DNA from: CAWUEX02 sp963921305
Lineage (GTDB): Bacteria > Pseudomonadota > Alphaproteobacteria > Rhodospirillales > Rhodospirillaceae
NCBI GenBank assembly: GCA_963921305.4
Contig: CAWUEX030000002.1
Location: forward strand, 3,286,001 to 3,350,000
Length of the DNA: 64,000 nt
Reading direction: 5' to 3'
The notes under the pieces: generated by a model
What the model was told of the DNA's origin: nothing
Database searches by the model: none
The model's input: only the letters and a program-made list of their open reading frames with translations
Translations under genes and position numbers: made by a program
Shown: positions 1-8,266 of the stretch, piece by piece
How the letters are laid out: every line of letters starts with the position of its first letter
Numbering within the stretch: position 1 is the stretch's first letter

Positions 1-788
1 GCTATCTCTACCACTCTGCCTTCGCAATGGGGCTGGCCGGCGCGGCGCTCTTGTTCTGGGGCATGAAAAGCACCAACGAAGTCACAGCGACATGGCTCGG
101 CTTTTGGGCCGGGTCGTTTTTATGGACCGGCTGGGTCGAGTTCGCCTTCGTGTGGTCGGGCAACTACCTCGGCGTGCCAGACCAGATGGACCCGCATATG
201 CCCGGTGAAATCGCCACCAAGGCGGAATACTTGGTGATGATGTCGTCCGTCGGCGTAATGATGGCGACGCTGGTGTACTTCATCTTTAACAAGGAAACCA
301 AGTGCAACTGCTTCCTGTGGATGCAGCGTCACCTGCACATGAAGGTCGGTAGGCCGACGCCGAGTTATGAACGTAACTACGCAGGCATTACGGCGCTGGA
401 AACGATTTACGTCATTTGGTTTTTCTATCTGCTGCTGCTGTTCATTTATGATGAAAGCATTCTCGGGGACCGTCATCCCGTGACTTATGCGATCTTCTTC
501 GCCAACACCGTTTGGGGTGTTTACCTGCTGCAGCGGCTGGTGAAGTTCTGGCGCGTTCCGACCGCGATCCGCTACGGCATCCCAACGGCAATCGTGTGCT
601 GGACCTCGGTGGAGATCGCCGGGCGCTGGCATTTGTTCACCGAGTTCTGGGAAAAGCCGGTGGAATATGCCCTTGAGATGTCCTTGATTGTGGTCGCGAT
701 CGCGGTGGCTGCGGTGCTGGCGGCGCGCGCCCCGGCAAACCCGAAGACTATGGTGCGCCCCGGCGACCTTGCCAAACGCGGCGCGTGA
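1..788 (+). CDS. Polytopic membrane protein, 5' end outside window
   Basis: The frame is already open at the left edge, so the true start probably lies upstream; the first methionine inside the window is at 27. The visible 250 or so residues contain about six or seven hydrophobic segments. I do not recognise the family. Counting from Met27, a loop around residues 93-105 carries C93-x-C95, M99, H102, H104 and M105, a set of ligands that would suit copper. The next gene, 33 bp downstream on the same strand, is a PCu(A)C copper chaperone, which fits a copper-related role but does not prove it. The C-terminus is short and basic. Confidence 0.6.
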   Translation, partial: YLYHSAFAMGLAGAALLFWGMKSTNEVTATWLGFWAGSFLWTGWVEFAFVWSGNYLGVPDQMDPHMPGEIATKAEYLVMMSSVGVMMATLVYFIFNKETKCNCFLWMQRHLHMKVGRPTPSYERNYAGITALETIYVIWFFYLLLLFIYDESILGDRHPVTYAIFFANTVWGVYLLQRLVKFWRVPTAIRYGIPTAIVCWTSVEIAGRWHLFTEFWEKPVEYALEMSLIVVAIAVAAVLAARAPANPKTMVRPGDLAKRGA

Positions 789-821
789 CATAATTGGCGC
801 CAACGCTTAATTAAGCGCTCC

Positions 822-1274
822 ATGAAACTGAGCAGTCTTTCCTTCTTCGCCGTGGCGTTTTTCGCGGTGATATGTGCCGCGGGTACGGTCCTTGCGTCGG
901 ACATCGAGGTATCCGATGCGTGGGTAAGAGCGCCGATCGGGCAGGTCAATGTCACCGCAGGGTACTTCACGCTGACCAACACCGGTGCGGAACAAGATAC
1001 CCTTTTGTCGGTGGAGAGTACGTTGGCGGCTAAGACGGAAATCCACACCACGTTCGAAGGCGAGGGGGGGATGATGCGGATGCGGCCAGTGCCGCAGATC
1101 GTCATTCCCGCAGGCGGAACCCATGCGCTCAAGCCTGGAGCGGATCATCTCATGCTCATGGGACTCGAGCAGACTGTGGAAGATGGCGACACCGCCACGC
1201 TACGGCTGACCTTTCAAAGGTCTGGAATCATTGAAGTCGTCGTACCTGTCGCCCGGCGTAACCCGTTTGAGTGA
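822..1274 (+). CDS. PCu(A)C-type periplasmic copper chaperone
   Basis: A 150-residue protein with a signal peptide (hydrophobic stretch to about residue 24, cleavage near VLAS). It matches the PCu(A)C (DUF461) family, periplasmic cupredoxin-like proteins that carry Cu(I), usually to the CuA or CuB site of cytochrome oxidase. The copper-site residues are visible: H75, M87, then 21 residues to H109-x-M111, which is the family's M-X21-H-X-M pattern. Length is typical. It follows the partial membrane protein closely and may share its transcript. No oxidase genes are in view, so the copper acceptor is unknown. Confidence 0.88.
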   Translation: MKLSSLSFFAVAFFAVICAAGTVLASDIEVSDAWVRAPIGQVNVTAGYFTLTNTGAEQDTLLSVESTLAAKTEIHTTFEGEGGMMRMRPVPQIVIPAGGTHALKPGADHLMLMGLEQTVEDGDTATLRLTFQRSGIIEVVVPVARRNPFE

Positions 1275-1299
1275 CTGCCCACAGGGTTACCCACTTTTG

Positions 1300-1308
1300 T
1301 GTGGATAA
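1300..1308 (-). promoter_or_regulatory. DnaA box upstream of dnaE
   Basis: The minus strand reads TTATCCACA, an exact match to the consensus DnaA 9-mer, 53 bp before the dnaE start. A weaker related 9-mer, TTACCCACT, lies beside it at 1287-1295 on the plus strand. A GAATC (GANTC) site, the target of the alphaproteobacterial CcrM methylase, sits at 1345-1349. One exact 9-mer can occur by chance in 64 kb, so its position in a replication gene's promoter region is the main argument. Confidence 0.45.
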
Positions 1309-1360
1309 CTCGTTTTCCAAGGTGGCGCCCCGGCAGCCAAGATGGAATCAATAGGGCTCT

Positions 1361-4300
1361 ATGAGTGAGTCCTCCAGCCCAGCACCCTTTGTTCATTTGC
1401 GCGTGCACTCTGCCTATTCCATGGCCGAGGGGGCGATCAAGATTCCCGAGTTGGTTGACCTATGCGTTGACAACGCCATGCCGGCGGTGGCGCTTACTGA
1501 CACACGCAACTTGTTTGGCGCGCTTGAATTCTCCGTTGCCTGCGCGGGTCAGGGCGTGCAGCCGATTATCGGGTGCCAGTTGTCCCTGCGGCGCGCGGGA
1601 GAGGATGGCCGGCCGGGCTCAGGTGGGCGCTTGCCCGAACCGGATCAGCTGGTGGTGCTGTGTCAAAGCGACGAAGGTTATCGCAATCTTCTCAAGCTGG
1701 TGAGCAAGGCGTTCTTGGAAACGCCGTCCGGCGAAACGCCGCAAATTTCGATTGATGACTTGCGTCTGCAAAATGCGGGGCTCATCGCGCTGACGGCGGG
1801 AACGCAGGGCGCGGTGGCACGGCACCTGATCGACGGACAGTTCGCGAAGGCGGAAGCGGCTCTGCTGGGACTGGCCGAGATTTTTAAGGACCGCCTGTAT
1901 GTCGAACTCCAACGCCACGGCCTGACAGTGGAAGACCGGATTGAGCCGGCGTTGATTGACCTGGCCTACGCTCATGACATTCCGCTGGTTGCCACCAATG
2001 AACCCTTCTTCGCCACCGCGGATATGTATGAAGCGCATGATGCGTTGTTGTGTATCGCCGAGAAGTCCTTCGTTTCGATTTCCGACCGGCGGCGCTTGAC
2101 CCCGGAACATCGCTTTAAGTCAGCGCAGGAAATGACTGAGCTCTTCGCCGATATACCCGAAGCGACGGCAAACACTCTTGTTATTGCGCAACGGTGTGCG
2201 GTGATGGTCGAGCGCTGTGATCCGATTTTGCCGCGCTCGCCCAAAGCGGGCGACCGGACTGAAGAAGAGGCGTTGCGTGACCTGGCAAAAGAGGGGTTGG
2301 AGCAGCGTCTGCAGCAACTCGTCTACACGGAAGATATGGACGCGGCGGCGAAAGAGAAAACCGCCGAGCCCTACCGCGAGAGATTGGACTATGAGCTTGG
2401 CGTTATCGCCAATATGGGCTTTCCAGGTTACTTCCTGATCGTCGCTGACTTTATTCAGTGGGCCAAGGACCACGACATTCCGGTCGGGCCGGGCCGCGGG
2501 TCCGGGGCCGGTTCGGTGGTCGCCTGGGCGCTGCTGATCACCGACCTCGATCCCTTACGTTTCGATTTTCTGTTTGAGCGGTTCCTCAATCCGGAGCGTG
2601 TGTCGATGCCGGACTTCGACATCGATTTTTGCCAGGATCGGCGCGAAGAGGTGATCCGCTACGTGCAACAGGAATACGGCCATGACCGGGTGGCCCAAAT
2701 CATCACCTTCGGAAAGTTGCAGGCGCGGGCGGCGCTGCGCAACGTCGGCCGCGTGCTGGAAATGCCGCTCGGCTACGTCGATAAAATTTGCAAAATGGTG
2801 CCCAACAATCCGGCCAATCCGGTCACGTTGGACGAGGCGATCGAGTCCGAGCCCGAGCTTCAACAGTTGCGCAACACGGACGAGAGCGTGGCGCAACTGT
2901 TCGACATCTCGCTCAAACTGGAAGGCCTGTACAACCATGCCTCAACCCATGCCGCGGGGGTGGTGATCGGAGATCGGCCTTTGGCGGAGCTGGTCGCTCT
3001 GTATCGAGATCCTCATTCCGACATGCCGGTGACTCAATTCAACATGAAATGGGTTGAACAAGCGGGTCTGGTGAAATTCGACTTCCTCGGTCTCAAGACG
3101 CTCACCGTCCTCGCTAAGGCGGTGGAGTTGCTCGCGGCGCGGGACATCGACATTGATTTGGCAACCATCCCGCTCGACGACACCACTACTTTCGATATGT
3201 TGTCGCGCGGCGACACCACAGGGGTGTTCCAGCTGGAAAGTACCGGCATGCGCGATGTGCTGCGCAAGCTGAAGCCGGACGTGTTCGAAGACATCATCGC
3301 CGTGGTGGCCTTGTACCGCCCGGGGCCGATGGACAACATCCCAAGCTTTATCGACCGCAAGAATGGCCGCGAAGAAATCAGCTACATGCATCCCGTGCTG
3401 GAGCCGATCCTGGACGAGACCTACGGCATCATGATCTATCAGGAACAGGTCATGCAGGCGGCACAGGAGATGGCAGGGTATTCCCTCGGCGGTGCTGACC
3501 TCTTGCGCCGCGCCATGGGCAAAAAGATCCAGGCCGAGATGGACGCTCAGCGCGAAAGATTTGTCGAGGGCGCGACCGAGAAGGGCACCAAGGCGGCGAA
3601 AGCGTCCGAGGTGTTCGACACCATCGCCAAGTTTGCCGGCTACGGGTTCAACAAATCGCACGCGGCAGCTTATGCCCTGGTGGCCTACCAAACCGCTTAT
3701 TTGAAAGCCAATCATCCGGTCGAGTTCATGGCGGCGACCATGTCCTTGGACCTGCAGAACACCGATAAGCTTGCCGGCTTCCGCGCCGAGTTGACGCGCC
3801 TCGGTATCGATCTGTTGCCGCCGGACGTGAACCGCTCCGACGTGGCGTTCAGCGTTGAGCAAAAAGACGACGGCACCTGGGCGGTGCGCTATGCCCTGGC
3901 CGCGATCAAGAACGTCGGCACCGGGGCGATGGAAGGACTGGTTGCAGCGCGGGACGAGACGGGACCGTTCAAGGACCTGGCGGATTTTGCCGGCAGGTTG
4001 GACACCGGACTGATCAACAAACGTTTGATCGAGAACCTCGTGCGGGCCGGGGCGATGGACTGCCTGCACGATAACCGGGCGCAGATGATGGCCGGTGCGG
4101 AAACCATCCTGCGCCACATTCAGGCCGGTTCGGAGTCCCGCAACTCTGATCAGATTACGATGTTCGGTGGTGCCGATGAGACGCCTGATCTCAAGTTGCC
4201 AAACGTCGATGAATGGCGGCCCATGGAACGATTGACTCAGGAGTTCGATGCCATTGGGTTCTATCTGTCGGCCCATCCGCTGGACGCCTATGCGGCTACG

Positions 4301-4843
4301 CTGGCTGCGCAGGGCGTGATCGACGCACGGAATTTGGACAGTCTGACCGCCGAAGATGTGCGCCAACCGCTGCGTATGGCCGGAACGCTGATCGACAAAC
4401 GAGAAAGGGTCGGGCGCAACGGCAATAAATACGCCTTCGTCGCGCTGTCAGATGCGACCGGGGCGTATGAAGCTGTGGTGTTCTCAGAGGTGTTGGCGGC
4501 TTCGCGTGAACTGATGGAGTCCGGTGAGCCCATGCTGGTGACTCTCGACGCGCGCATGGAAGATGACCGCATCCGGCTGATGGCGACCAAGATGACCAAG
4601 CTGGATGAGGCGGTGGCAGCGCGGCTCGACAATCTGCGGGTGCAGGTGAAGGACGGCGCGCCGGTCGATGAACTGCGGGAGATTATTGCCGCCGATGGCC
4701 GGGGCAATGGCCGCATTCTTCTGGTAGCCCGCTCGAACGGCCATGAGGTGGAAGTGGCGCTGCCCGACCGCTATGCCATCTCCGCCCAGACCCTGGCGAA
4801 GATCAAGGACGTGCCAGGGGTGATGGACATCCGGCAGTTCTAA
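1361..4843 (+). CDS. dnaE: DNA polymerase III alpha subunit
   Basis: Replicative DNA polymerase of the C family, 1160 residues, normal for DnaE1. It starts with a PHP domain (HLRVHSAYSM from about residue 12). The polymerase core follows, with the nucleotide-binding GPGRGSGAGS motif near residue 375 and the catalytic acidic motif PDFDIDF near residue 416. The C-terminal part holds the helix-hairpin-helix and OB-fold regions expected for binding DNA and the clamp. The ATG at 1361 places the PHP motif where it should be. The gene is preceded by 86 bp containing a DnaA box and is followed by an unrelated operon. Confidence 0.98.
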   Translation: MSESSSPAPFVHLRVHSAYSMAEGAIKIPELVDLCVDNAMPAVALTDTRNLFGALEFSVACAGQGVQPIIGCQLSLRRAGEDGRPGSGGRLPEPDQLVVLCQSDEGYRNLLKLVSKAFLETPSGETPQISIDDLRLQNAGLIALTAGTQGAVARHLIDGQFAKAEAALLGLAEIFKDRLYVELQRHGLTVEDRIEPALIDLAYAHDIPLVATNEPFFATADMYEAHDALLCIAEKSFVSISDRRRLTPEHRFKSAQEMTELFADIPEATANTLVIAQRCAVMVERCDPILPRSPKAGDRTEEEALRDLAKEGLEQRLQQLVYTEDMDAAAKEKTAEPYRERLDYELGVIANMGFPGYFLIVADFIQWAKDHDIPVGPGRGSGAGSVVAWALLITDLDPLRFDFLFERFLNPERVSMPDFDIDFCQDRREEVIRYVQQEYGHDRVAQIITFGKLQARAALRNVGRVLEMPLGYVDKICKMVPNNPANPVTLDEAIESEPELQQLRNTDESVAQLFDISLKLEGLYNHASTHAAGVVIGDRPLAELVALYRDPHSDMPVTQFNMKWVEQAGLVKFDFLGLKTLTVLAKAVELLAARDIDIDLATIPLDDTTTFDMLSRGDTTGVFQLESTGMRDVLRKLKPDVFEDIIAVVALYRPGPMDNIPSFIDRKNGREEISYMHPVLEPILDETYGIMIYQEQVMQAAQEMAGYSLGGADLLRRAMGKKIQAEMDAQRERFVEGATEKGTKAAKASEVFDTIAKFAGYGFNKSHAAAYALVAYQTAYLKANHPVEFMAATMSLDLQNTDKLAGFRAELTRLGIDLLPPDVNRSDVAFSVEQKDDGTWAVRYALAAIKNVGTGAMEGLVAARDETGPFKDLADFAGRLDTGLINKRLIENLVRAGAMDCLHDNRAQMMAGAETILRHIQAGSESRNSDQITMFGGADETPDLKLPNVDEWRPMERLTQEFDAIGFYLSAHPLDAYAATLAAQGVIDARNLDSLTAEDVRQPLRMAGTLIDKRERVGRNGNKYAFVALSDATGAYEAVVFSEVLAASRELMESGEPMLVTLDARMEDDRIRLMATKMTKLDEAVAARLDNLRVQVKDGAPVDELREIIAADGRGNGRILLVARSNGHEVEVALPDRYAISAQTLAKIKDVPGVMDIRQF

Positions 4844-4876
4844 CGCTGCTCCGAAAAAACAGAATGTAAAGCGTGC

Positions 4877-4905
4877 TTGACACCATAAGTCGTGCTGTTT
4901 AGTGT
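4877..4905 (+). promoter_or_regulatory. Sigma-70-like promoter of the membrane-protein/XRE operon
   Basis: TTGACA at 4877-4882 is followed after 17 bp by TAGTGT at 4900-4905. The -35 hexamer is perfect and the -10 is weak. The -10 overlaps the dyad at 4903-4920, so a protein bound there would block RNA polymerase. Confidence 0.5.
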
Positions 4906-4920
4906 AAAGGACACTTTACA
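4903..4920. promoter_or_regulatory. TGTAAAG dyad, candidate operator for the XRE regulator
   Basis: TGTAAAG (4903-4909) and CTTTACA (4914-4920) form a perfect inverted repeat around GACA. A third copy of the half-site, TGTAAAG, lies upstream at 4865-4871, before the -35 box. The third gene of the downstream operon encodes a small XRE repressor, so autoregulation is the simplest reading. This is inference. Confidence 0.5.
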
Positions 4921-4937
4921 AAATACGGAGGCCCGGC

Positions 4938-5375
4938 ATGCCAGGAAACGTATCCTTGAGTGACAAAGACCGGCGTGATCTCAAACGCTTCGCGCTTGAA
5001 ATGAGCCTCGTACTTGCGGCGGGTATGGGCGTGGTTTTGTTGTTACCGGCACTCTTGCGGCTGGTTCCTGCGCAAAGTTTTGTCTGGTTTTTGATCAATC
5101 TCAGTCCCATCAGCATTATTTTTCTGGCGATTTGGGTTGGCGTGCGCAACGACCGCCGCAGCGATGAATATCAGCGCAATCTGCAAAGGCGTGCCATCTA
5201 CATCGCATTCTTTGGCACCGGAATCGTAACGTTTGCCTATGGCTTGCTGGAAATGACCGGGATGCCCAGGCTGTCCATGTTGAATGTCTGGCTGGTCATG
5301 ACGGTCATGTGGGTTGCCGGGTGGTGTGCGGTTGGCTTGCAGGAGCATTGGAAGAGGAACTTGGGACATGGATAA
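4938..5375 (+). CDS. Small four-helix membrane protein A (paralogue of the next gene)
   Basis: A 145-residue protein with four clear hydrophobic segments and a charged N-terminus and central loop. The ATG at 4938 is preceded by GGAGG at 4927-4931. It shares with the next gene the loop pattern R-x-DE-x-QR, then a GT..YG-x-LE stretch and a VW...M..W helix, so the two are tandem paralogues. Small membrane proteins of this kind (resembling DUF2178) often sit beside a compact XRE regulator. Function is unknown. The gene overlaps the start of the next by 8 bp. Confidence 0.75.
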   Translation: MPGNVSLSDKDRRDLKRFALEMSLVLAAGMGVVLLLPALLRLVPAQSFVWFLINLSPISIIFLAIWVGVRNDRRSDEYQRNLQRRAIYIAFFGTGIVTFAYGLLEMTGMPRLSMLNVWLVMTVMWVAGWCAVGLQEHWKRNLGHG

Positions 5376-5769
5376 GTTCACGAAGCGCATCACGCGCACC
5401 TATTGGCTGGAGCTCGGAGCCGCCATCGCTCTCTACACCGTGTTTATTTTTACGGTCATGCCCAACCTTCACCGGTTCGAGGTGTTGTGGCAGAGATCCG
5501 CTCTGGCGCTGTTGCCGATGGTCCCATTCATTCTGGGCATGATCGCCATCTTCAGGCACTTCCGGCGCATGGATGAGTTTCAACGCGCTCAAGCATTCGA
5601 AGTGATCTCCATCGCGAGTGCTGGAACCATGTTCTTAACCTTCGGATACGGGTTCCTGGAGATTGCCGGTTGGCCGCAAATCTCAATGTTCTGGGTCTGG
5701 ATGACGATGGGCGCACTTTGGTTCATCACGAACCAAATCTATCGACTCTTCGGGCGTCATCATCCGTGA
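5368..5769 (+). CDS. Small four-helix membrane protein B
   Basis: A 133-residue integral membrane protein with four predicted helices, paralogous to the preceding gene. I place the start at the ATG at 5368, which has a GGAAG-type ribosome-binding site and overlaps the upstream stop by 8 bp; a longer frame from 5314 would give an Arg-rich, non-membrane extension. The conserved loop reads RRMDEFQRAQ, followed by YGFLE. The stop overlaps the GTG start of the XRE gene (GTGA), so the three genes are translationally coupled. The two paralogues may form a heteromeric membrane complex; that is inference. Confidence 0.75.
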   Translation: MDKFTKRITRTYWLELGAAIALYTVFIFTVMPNLHRFEVLWQRSALALLPMVPFILGMIAIFRHFRRMDEFQRAQAFEVISIASAGTMFLTFGYGFLEIAGWPQISMFWVWMTMGALWFITNQIYRLFGRHHP

Positions 5770-5960
5770 AAAACAAGCTGCGAAACCTCCGCAAAGACCA
5801 GTGTTGGTCGCAGGCTGATTTGGCTGATCGACTGGACGTCTCGCGACAAACGGTGAATGCCATTGAGACCGGCAAGTACGATCCAAGCCTGCCGCTGGCC
5901 TTTAAAATCGCTAATGTATTCGGACTGCGAATTGAGGACGTATTTTTGCCAGAAGCGTAG
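5766..5960 (+). CDS. Compact XRE-family transcriptional regulator
   Basis: A 64-residue protein consisting of almost nothing but a helix-turn-helix, read from the GTG at 5766 that overlaps the previous stop. The recognition helix region reads SRQTVNAIETGKYDP, followed by a short IEDVFLPE tail, as in the stand-alone YgzD-like regulators. A longer frame begins at 5670, but its first 32 residues lie inside the upstream gene. It probably represses its own operon through the TGTAAAG dyad at 4903-4920. Confidence 0.85.
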   Translation: MKNKLRNLRKDQCWSQADLADRLDVSRQTVNAIETGKYDPSLPLAFKIANVFGLRIEDVFLPEA

Positions 5961-6025
5961 GGGGGCCGGCGATGGACGGCCCTGCCAAGCGTGCTAACGT
6001 ATCTCGAAATCTCTGGAGGCACAGC

Positions 6026-6949
6026 ATGGCGAAAACGAATATCCTCACAAGACGCGTGTTACTGGCAGCAGCTGCCGCGACTGCGGCAACGTCTTTAGCC
6101 GGTAAAGGGGAGGCGAGGCATCCAATGGAGCAGAACGGCATTACCTTTACGCGCGGCTATGCCAAAAGCCCGTTCGGACAAACCCACTATCAGGACGTCA
6201 CGCCCGCCGATTCCGTCGGCCTGCCGCTGGTTCTGATTCACCAAGCGCCGATGTCGCTGCGCCAGTTCGACAACGTGTTCGTGCCGTTGGCCAAGCGAGG
6301 CGTGCGCAGCATCGCCATCGATATCCCAGGGTTCGGGCAATCGTCGCCGCCGGACTTTGTACCCGGCTGCGAAGATTACGCGACGGTGCTGCCGGGACTG
6401 CTGGAGCATCTCGGGTTGGACCAGGTCGATCTGCTGGGCCACCACACCGGCGCCATGGTCGCGACGTCCGCGGCGCTGCAGTTTCCCGAACTGATCAACA
6501 ACCTGATCATCAATGGACCTTTCCCTATGACCGATGAGGAGCGGGCTGGGTTTCTGGATTACGTCGAACGGGCGGAGAAAGGCTTCGTTCATGAGCACGA
6601 CGGCAGTCATCTGCAGCAGAGTTTCATGGACCGCTACAACTTCTATGGTGAGGGGGTCGATCCGGCTCTGATCACCCGCTACACGGCGGAAAAGTTCATC
6701 GGGCTGGGGCCGTTCTGGTACGGTCACCACGCCGCATTTCAGTACGATTTCAACGCCGCGCTGCCCAAGATCAGGCACCGCACCCTCATGCTGACCAATA
6801 CCGGAGATCAAATCTACGAGAACGCGAAATGGGCCAGGGAAATGCGCCCTGATTTAGCCTACATTGCGTTAGAAGGTGGCGGTGTCGATATTGTCGACCA
6901 ACTGCCGGAAGAGTGGTCCGATGCCGTTGTTGGATTTTTGCGAGGGTAA
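6026..6949 (+). CDS. Tat-exported alpha/beta hydrolase with His at the nucleophile position
   Basis: A 307-residue alpha/beta hydrolase. The ATG at 6026 has GGAGG 6 bp upstream and opens a Tat-type signal (TRRVLL, residues 8-13, then an Ala-rich stretch). The strand before the oxyanion region reads LVLIHQAP, and the nucleophile elbow reads G138-H-H140-T-G142, so the usual Ser is His140. Two other hydrolases in this window (47735 and 50323) show the same replacement and also share a DGSH motif. Substrate is unknown. The downstream gene follows after 4 bp and is probably co-transcribed. Confidence 0.82.
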   Translation: MAKTNILTRRVLLAAAAATAATSLAGKGEARHPMEQNGITFTRGYAKSPFGQTHYQDVTPADSVGLPLVLIHQAPMSLRQFDNVFVPLAKRGVRSIAIDIPGFGQSSPPDFVPGCEDYATVLPGLLEHLGLDQVDLLGHHTGAMVATSAALQFPELINNLIINGPFPMTDEERAGFLDYVERAEKGFVHEHDGSHLQQSFMDRYNFYGEGVDPALITRYTAEKFIGLGPFWYGHHAAFQYDFNAALPKIRHRTLMLTNTGDQIYENAKWAREMRPDLAYIALEGGGVDIVDQLPEEWSDAVVGFLRG

Positions 6950-6953
6950 CGCC

Positions 6954-7301
6954 ATGAGGAAAGTTTCGCGTCTGGCGCTGGGAATTTGGCTGGCGCTGTG
7001 TGTGTCGGCGGCCCCGGCTGCGGCGCTGTCGGGCGAGAATTATATGCAACTGGACTCTGAATACCGGGCCTTTCACGTCATGGGCATGGTGGAGGCTATG
7101 AAGTTCACCGATGACCTGACGGGCGGAGAATCCCTGCGCTGGTTTTTCCAATGCGCGGGCACGTGGACCGGGGCCCAGTTTGAAACGGCGCTGACCGAGT
7201 ATCTGCAGGACAATCCCCGTGAATTGAATTACCGCACGCCGTCGCTGCTGGTTACGGCGGTCGGCGAGAAATGTCCGAACACGCCCATGTGGGCGCGGTA
7301 A
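6954..7301 (+). CDS. Secreted Rap1a/Tai-like protein
   Basis: A 115-residue protein with a signal peptide (about residues 1-25, ending PAAA-LS). The rest resembles Rap1a/Tai-type domains: a helix with GMVEAM, a Cys before T-x-x-Q, then the EYLQDNP motif and a C-terminal Cys-Pro. In Serratia this fold neutralises a secreted effector, but many stand-alone homologues have no known role, and no effector gene is visible here. I use the ATG at 6954 because it gives a proper signal peptide; the longer frame from 6876 overlaps the hydrolase gene. Confidence 0.62.
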   Translation: MRKVSRLALGIWLALCVSAAPAAALSGENYMQLDSEYRAFHVMGMVEAMKFTDDLTGGESLRWFFQCAGTWTGAQFETALTEYLQDNPRELNYRTPSLLVTAVGEKCPNTPMWAR

Positions 7302-7321
7302 GTCTCGGCGGTCTTAACTCT

Positions 7322-8263
7322 ATGACGTCTGCGTCCGTCCTTGATGATCTCGATCTTGTTGAAATCCTCACCAAGGTCGGGGAAGAGGCGGCGCTGGAAG
7401 CCGGGAAGGGCAAGGTTGCATCCTACATTCCTGCCTTAAAGCGCGTGCCCGTGGGCAAGTTCGGGATCGCAGTGTGCACCGTCACCGGTGATGAGTATGT
7501 CTACGGTGACGCAGAGGACGCATTTTCGATTCAAAGTATTTCCAAGGTTTTGACATTAGCGATGGCCTTGGGCCACGTCGGCGCCAACCTGTGGAAGCGG
7601 GTAGGGCGGGAACCGTCCGGTACGGCATTCAACTCCCTGGTTCAGTTGGAGGCCGAGGACGGCGTGCCGCGCAATCCGTTCATCAACGCCGGTGCCTTGG
7701 TTGTGACGGACACCGTTGCGGCGCACAGCAAAGATCCAAAAAACAGTCTGCTGAACTGGTCGCGTACGCTATCAACCAACACTCGGGTTCGGTTTGACCG
7801 GGAGGTCGCGGCGTCGGAGCAGGCAACGGGCGACCGTAATCGCGCCATCGCCTATTTTTTGAAGGCTCATAGGAATCTGAAGTGCCCAGTCGAAGCAGTG
7901 CTCGACGTTTACTTTCATCAATGCGCGCTGGCGATGTCCTGCCTTGATTTGGCACGGGCGTTTCTGCCGCTGGCGAACCGCGGTTTCATGCTTGGCCAGG
8001 CCGAGCGGGTTATGCCGCCGCGCCGGGTGAAACGCATAAACTCATTGATGATGACCAGCGGCGTTTATGATGGAGCGGGCAACTTCGCCTACCGCGTGGG
8101 TTTGCCGTGCAAAAGCGGCGTCGGTGGCGGGATCGCCGGCGTCATTCCAGGTGTGTTGTCGATCTGCGTATGGGCGCCGGAATTGGACGAGGTCGGTAAC
8201 TCCCTGGTCGGCACCAAGGCACTGGAATTGTTCACCACCAAAACCCAGCTCTCGGTATTTTAG
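7322..8263 (+). CDS. glsA: Glutaminase
   Basis: Serine-dependent glutaminase that hydrolyses glutamine to glutamate and ammonia in the cytoplasm. From the ATG at 7322 the protein has 313 residues, normal for the family. The catalytic Ser-x-x-Lys pair lies in the FSIQSISK motif (S72, K75). The family blocks NPFINAGALV, the YFHQCA region and a Gly-rich KSGVGGGIAGVIPG segment are present. A frame opening at 7271 would overlap the previous gene and adds no conserved sequence. Confidence 0.95.
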   Translation: MTSASVLDDLDLVEILTKVGEEAALEAGKGKVASYIPALKRVPVGKFGIAVCTVTGDEYVYGDAEDAFSIQSISKVLTLAMALGHVGANLWKRVGREPSGTAFNSLVQLEAEDGVPRNPFINAGALVVTDTVAAHSKDPKNSLLNWSRTLSTNTRVRFDREVAASEQATGDRNRAIAYFLKAHRNLKCPVEAVLDVYFHQCALAMSCLDLARAFLPLANRGFMLGQAERVMPPRRVKRINSLMMTSGVYDGAGNFAYRVGLPCKSGVGGGIAGVIPGVLSICVWAPELDEVGNSLVGTKALELFTTKTQLSVF

Positions 8264-8266
8264 ACA

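Noticed and set aside
2942..4366. 474-residue open frame on the minus strand
   Set aside because: It lies wholly within dnaE on the opposite strand and its product is Arg/His/Gln-rich with no family resemblance; it is a GC-driven shadow.
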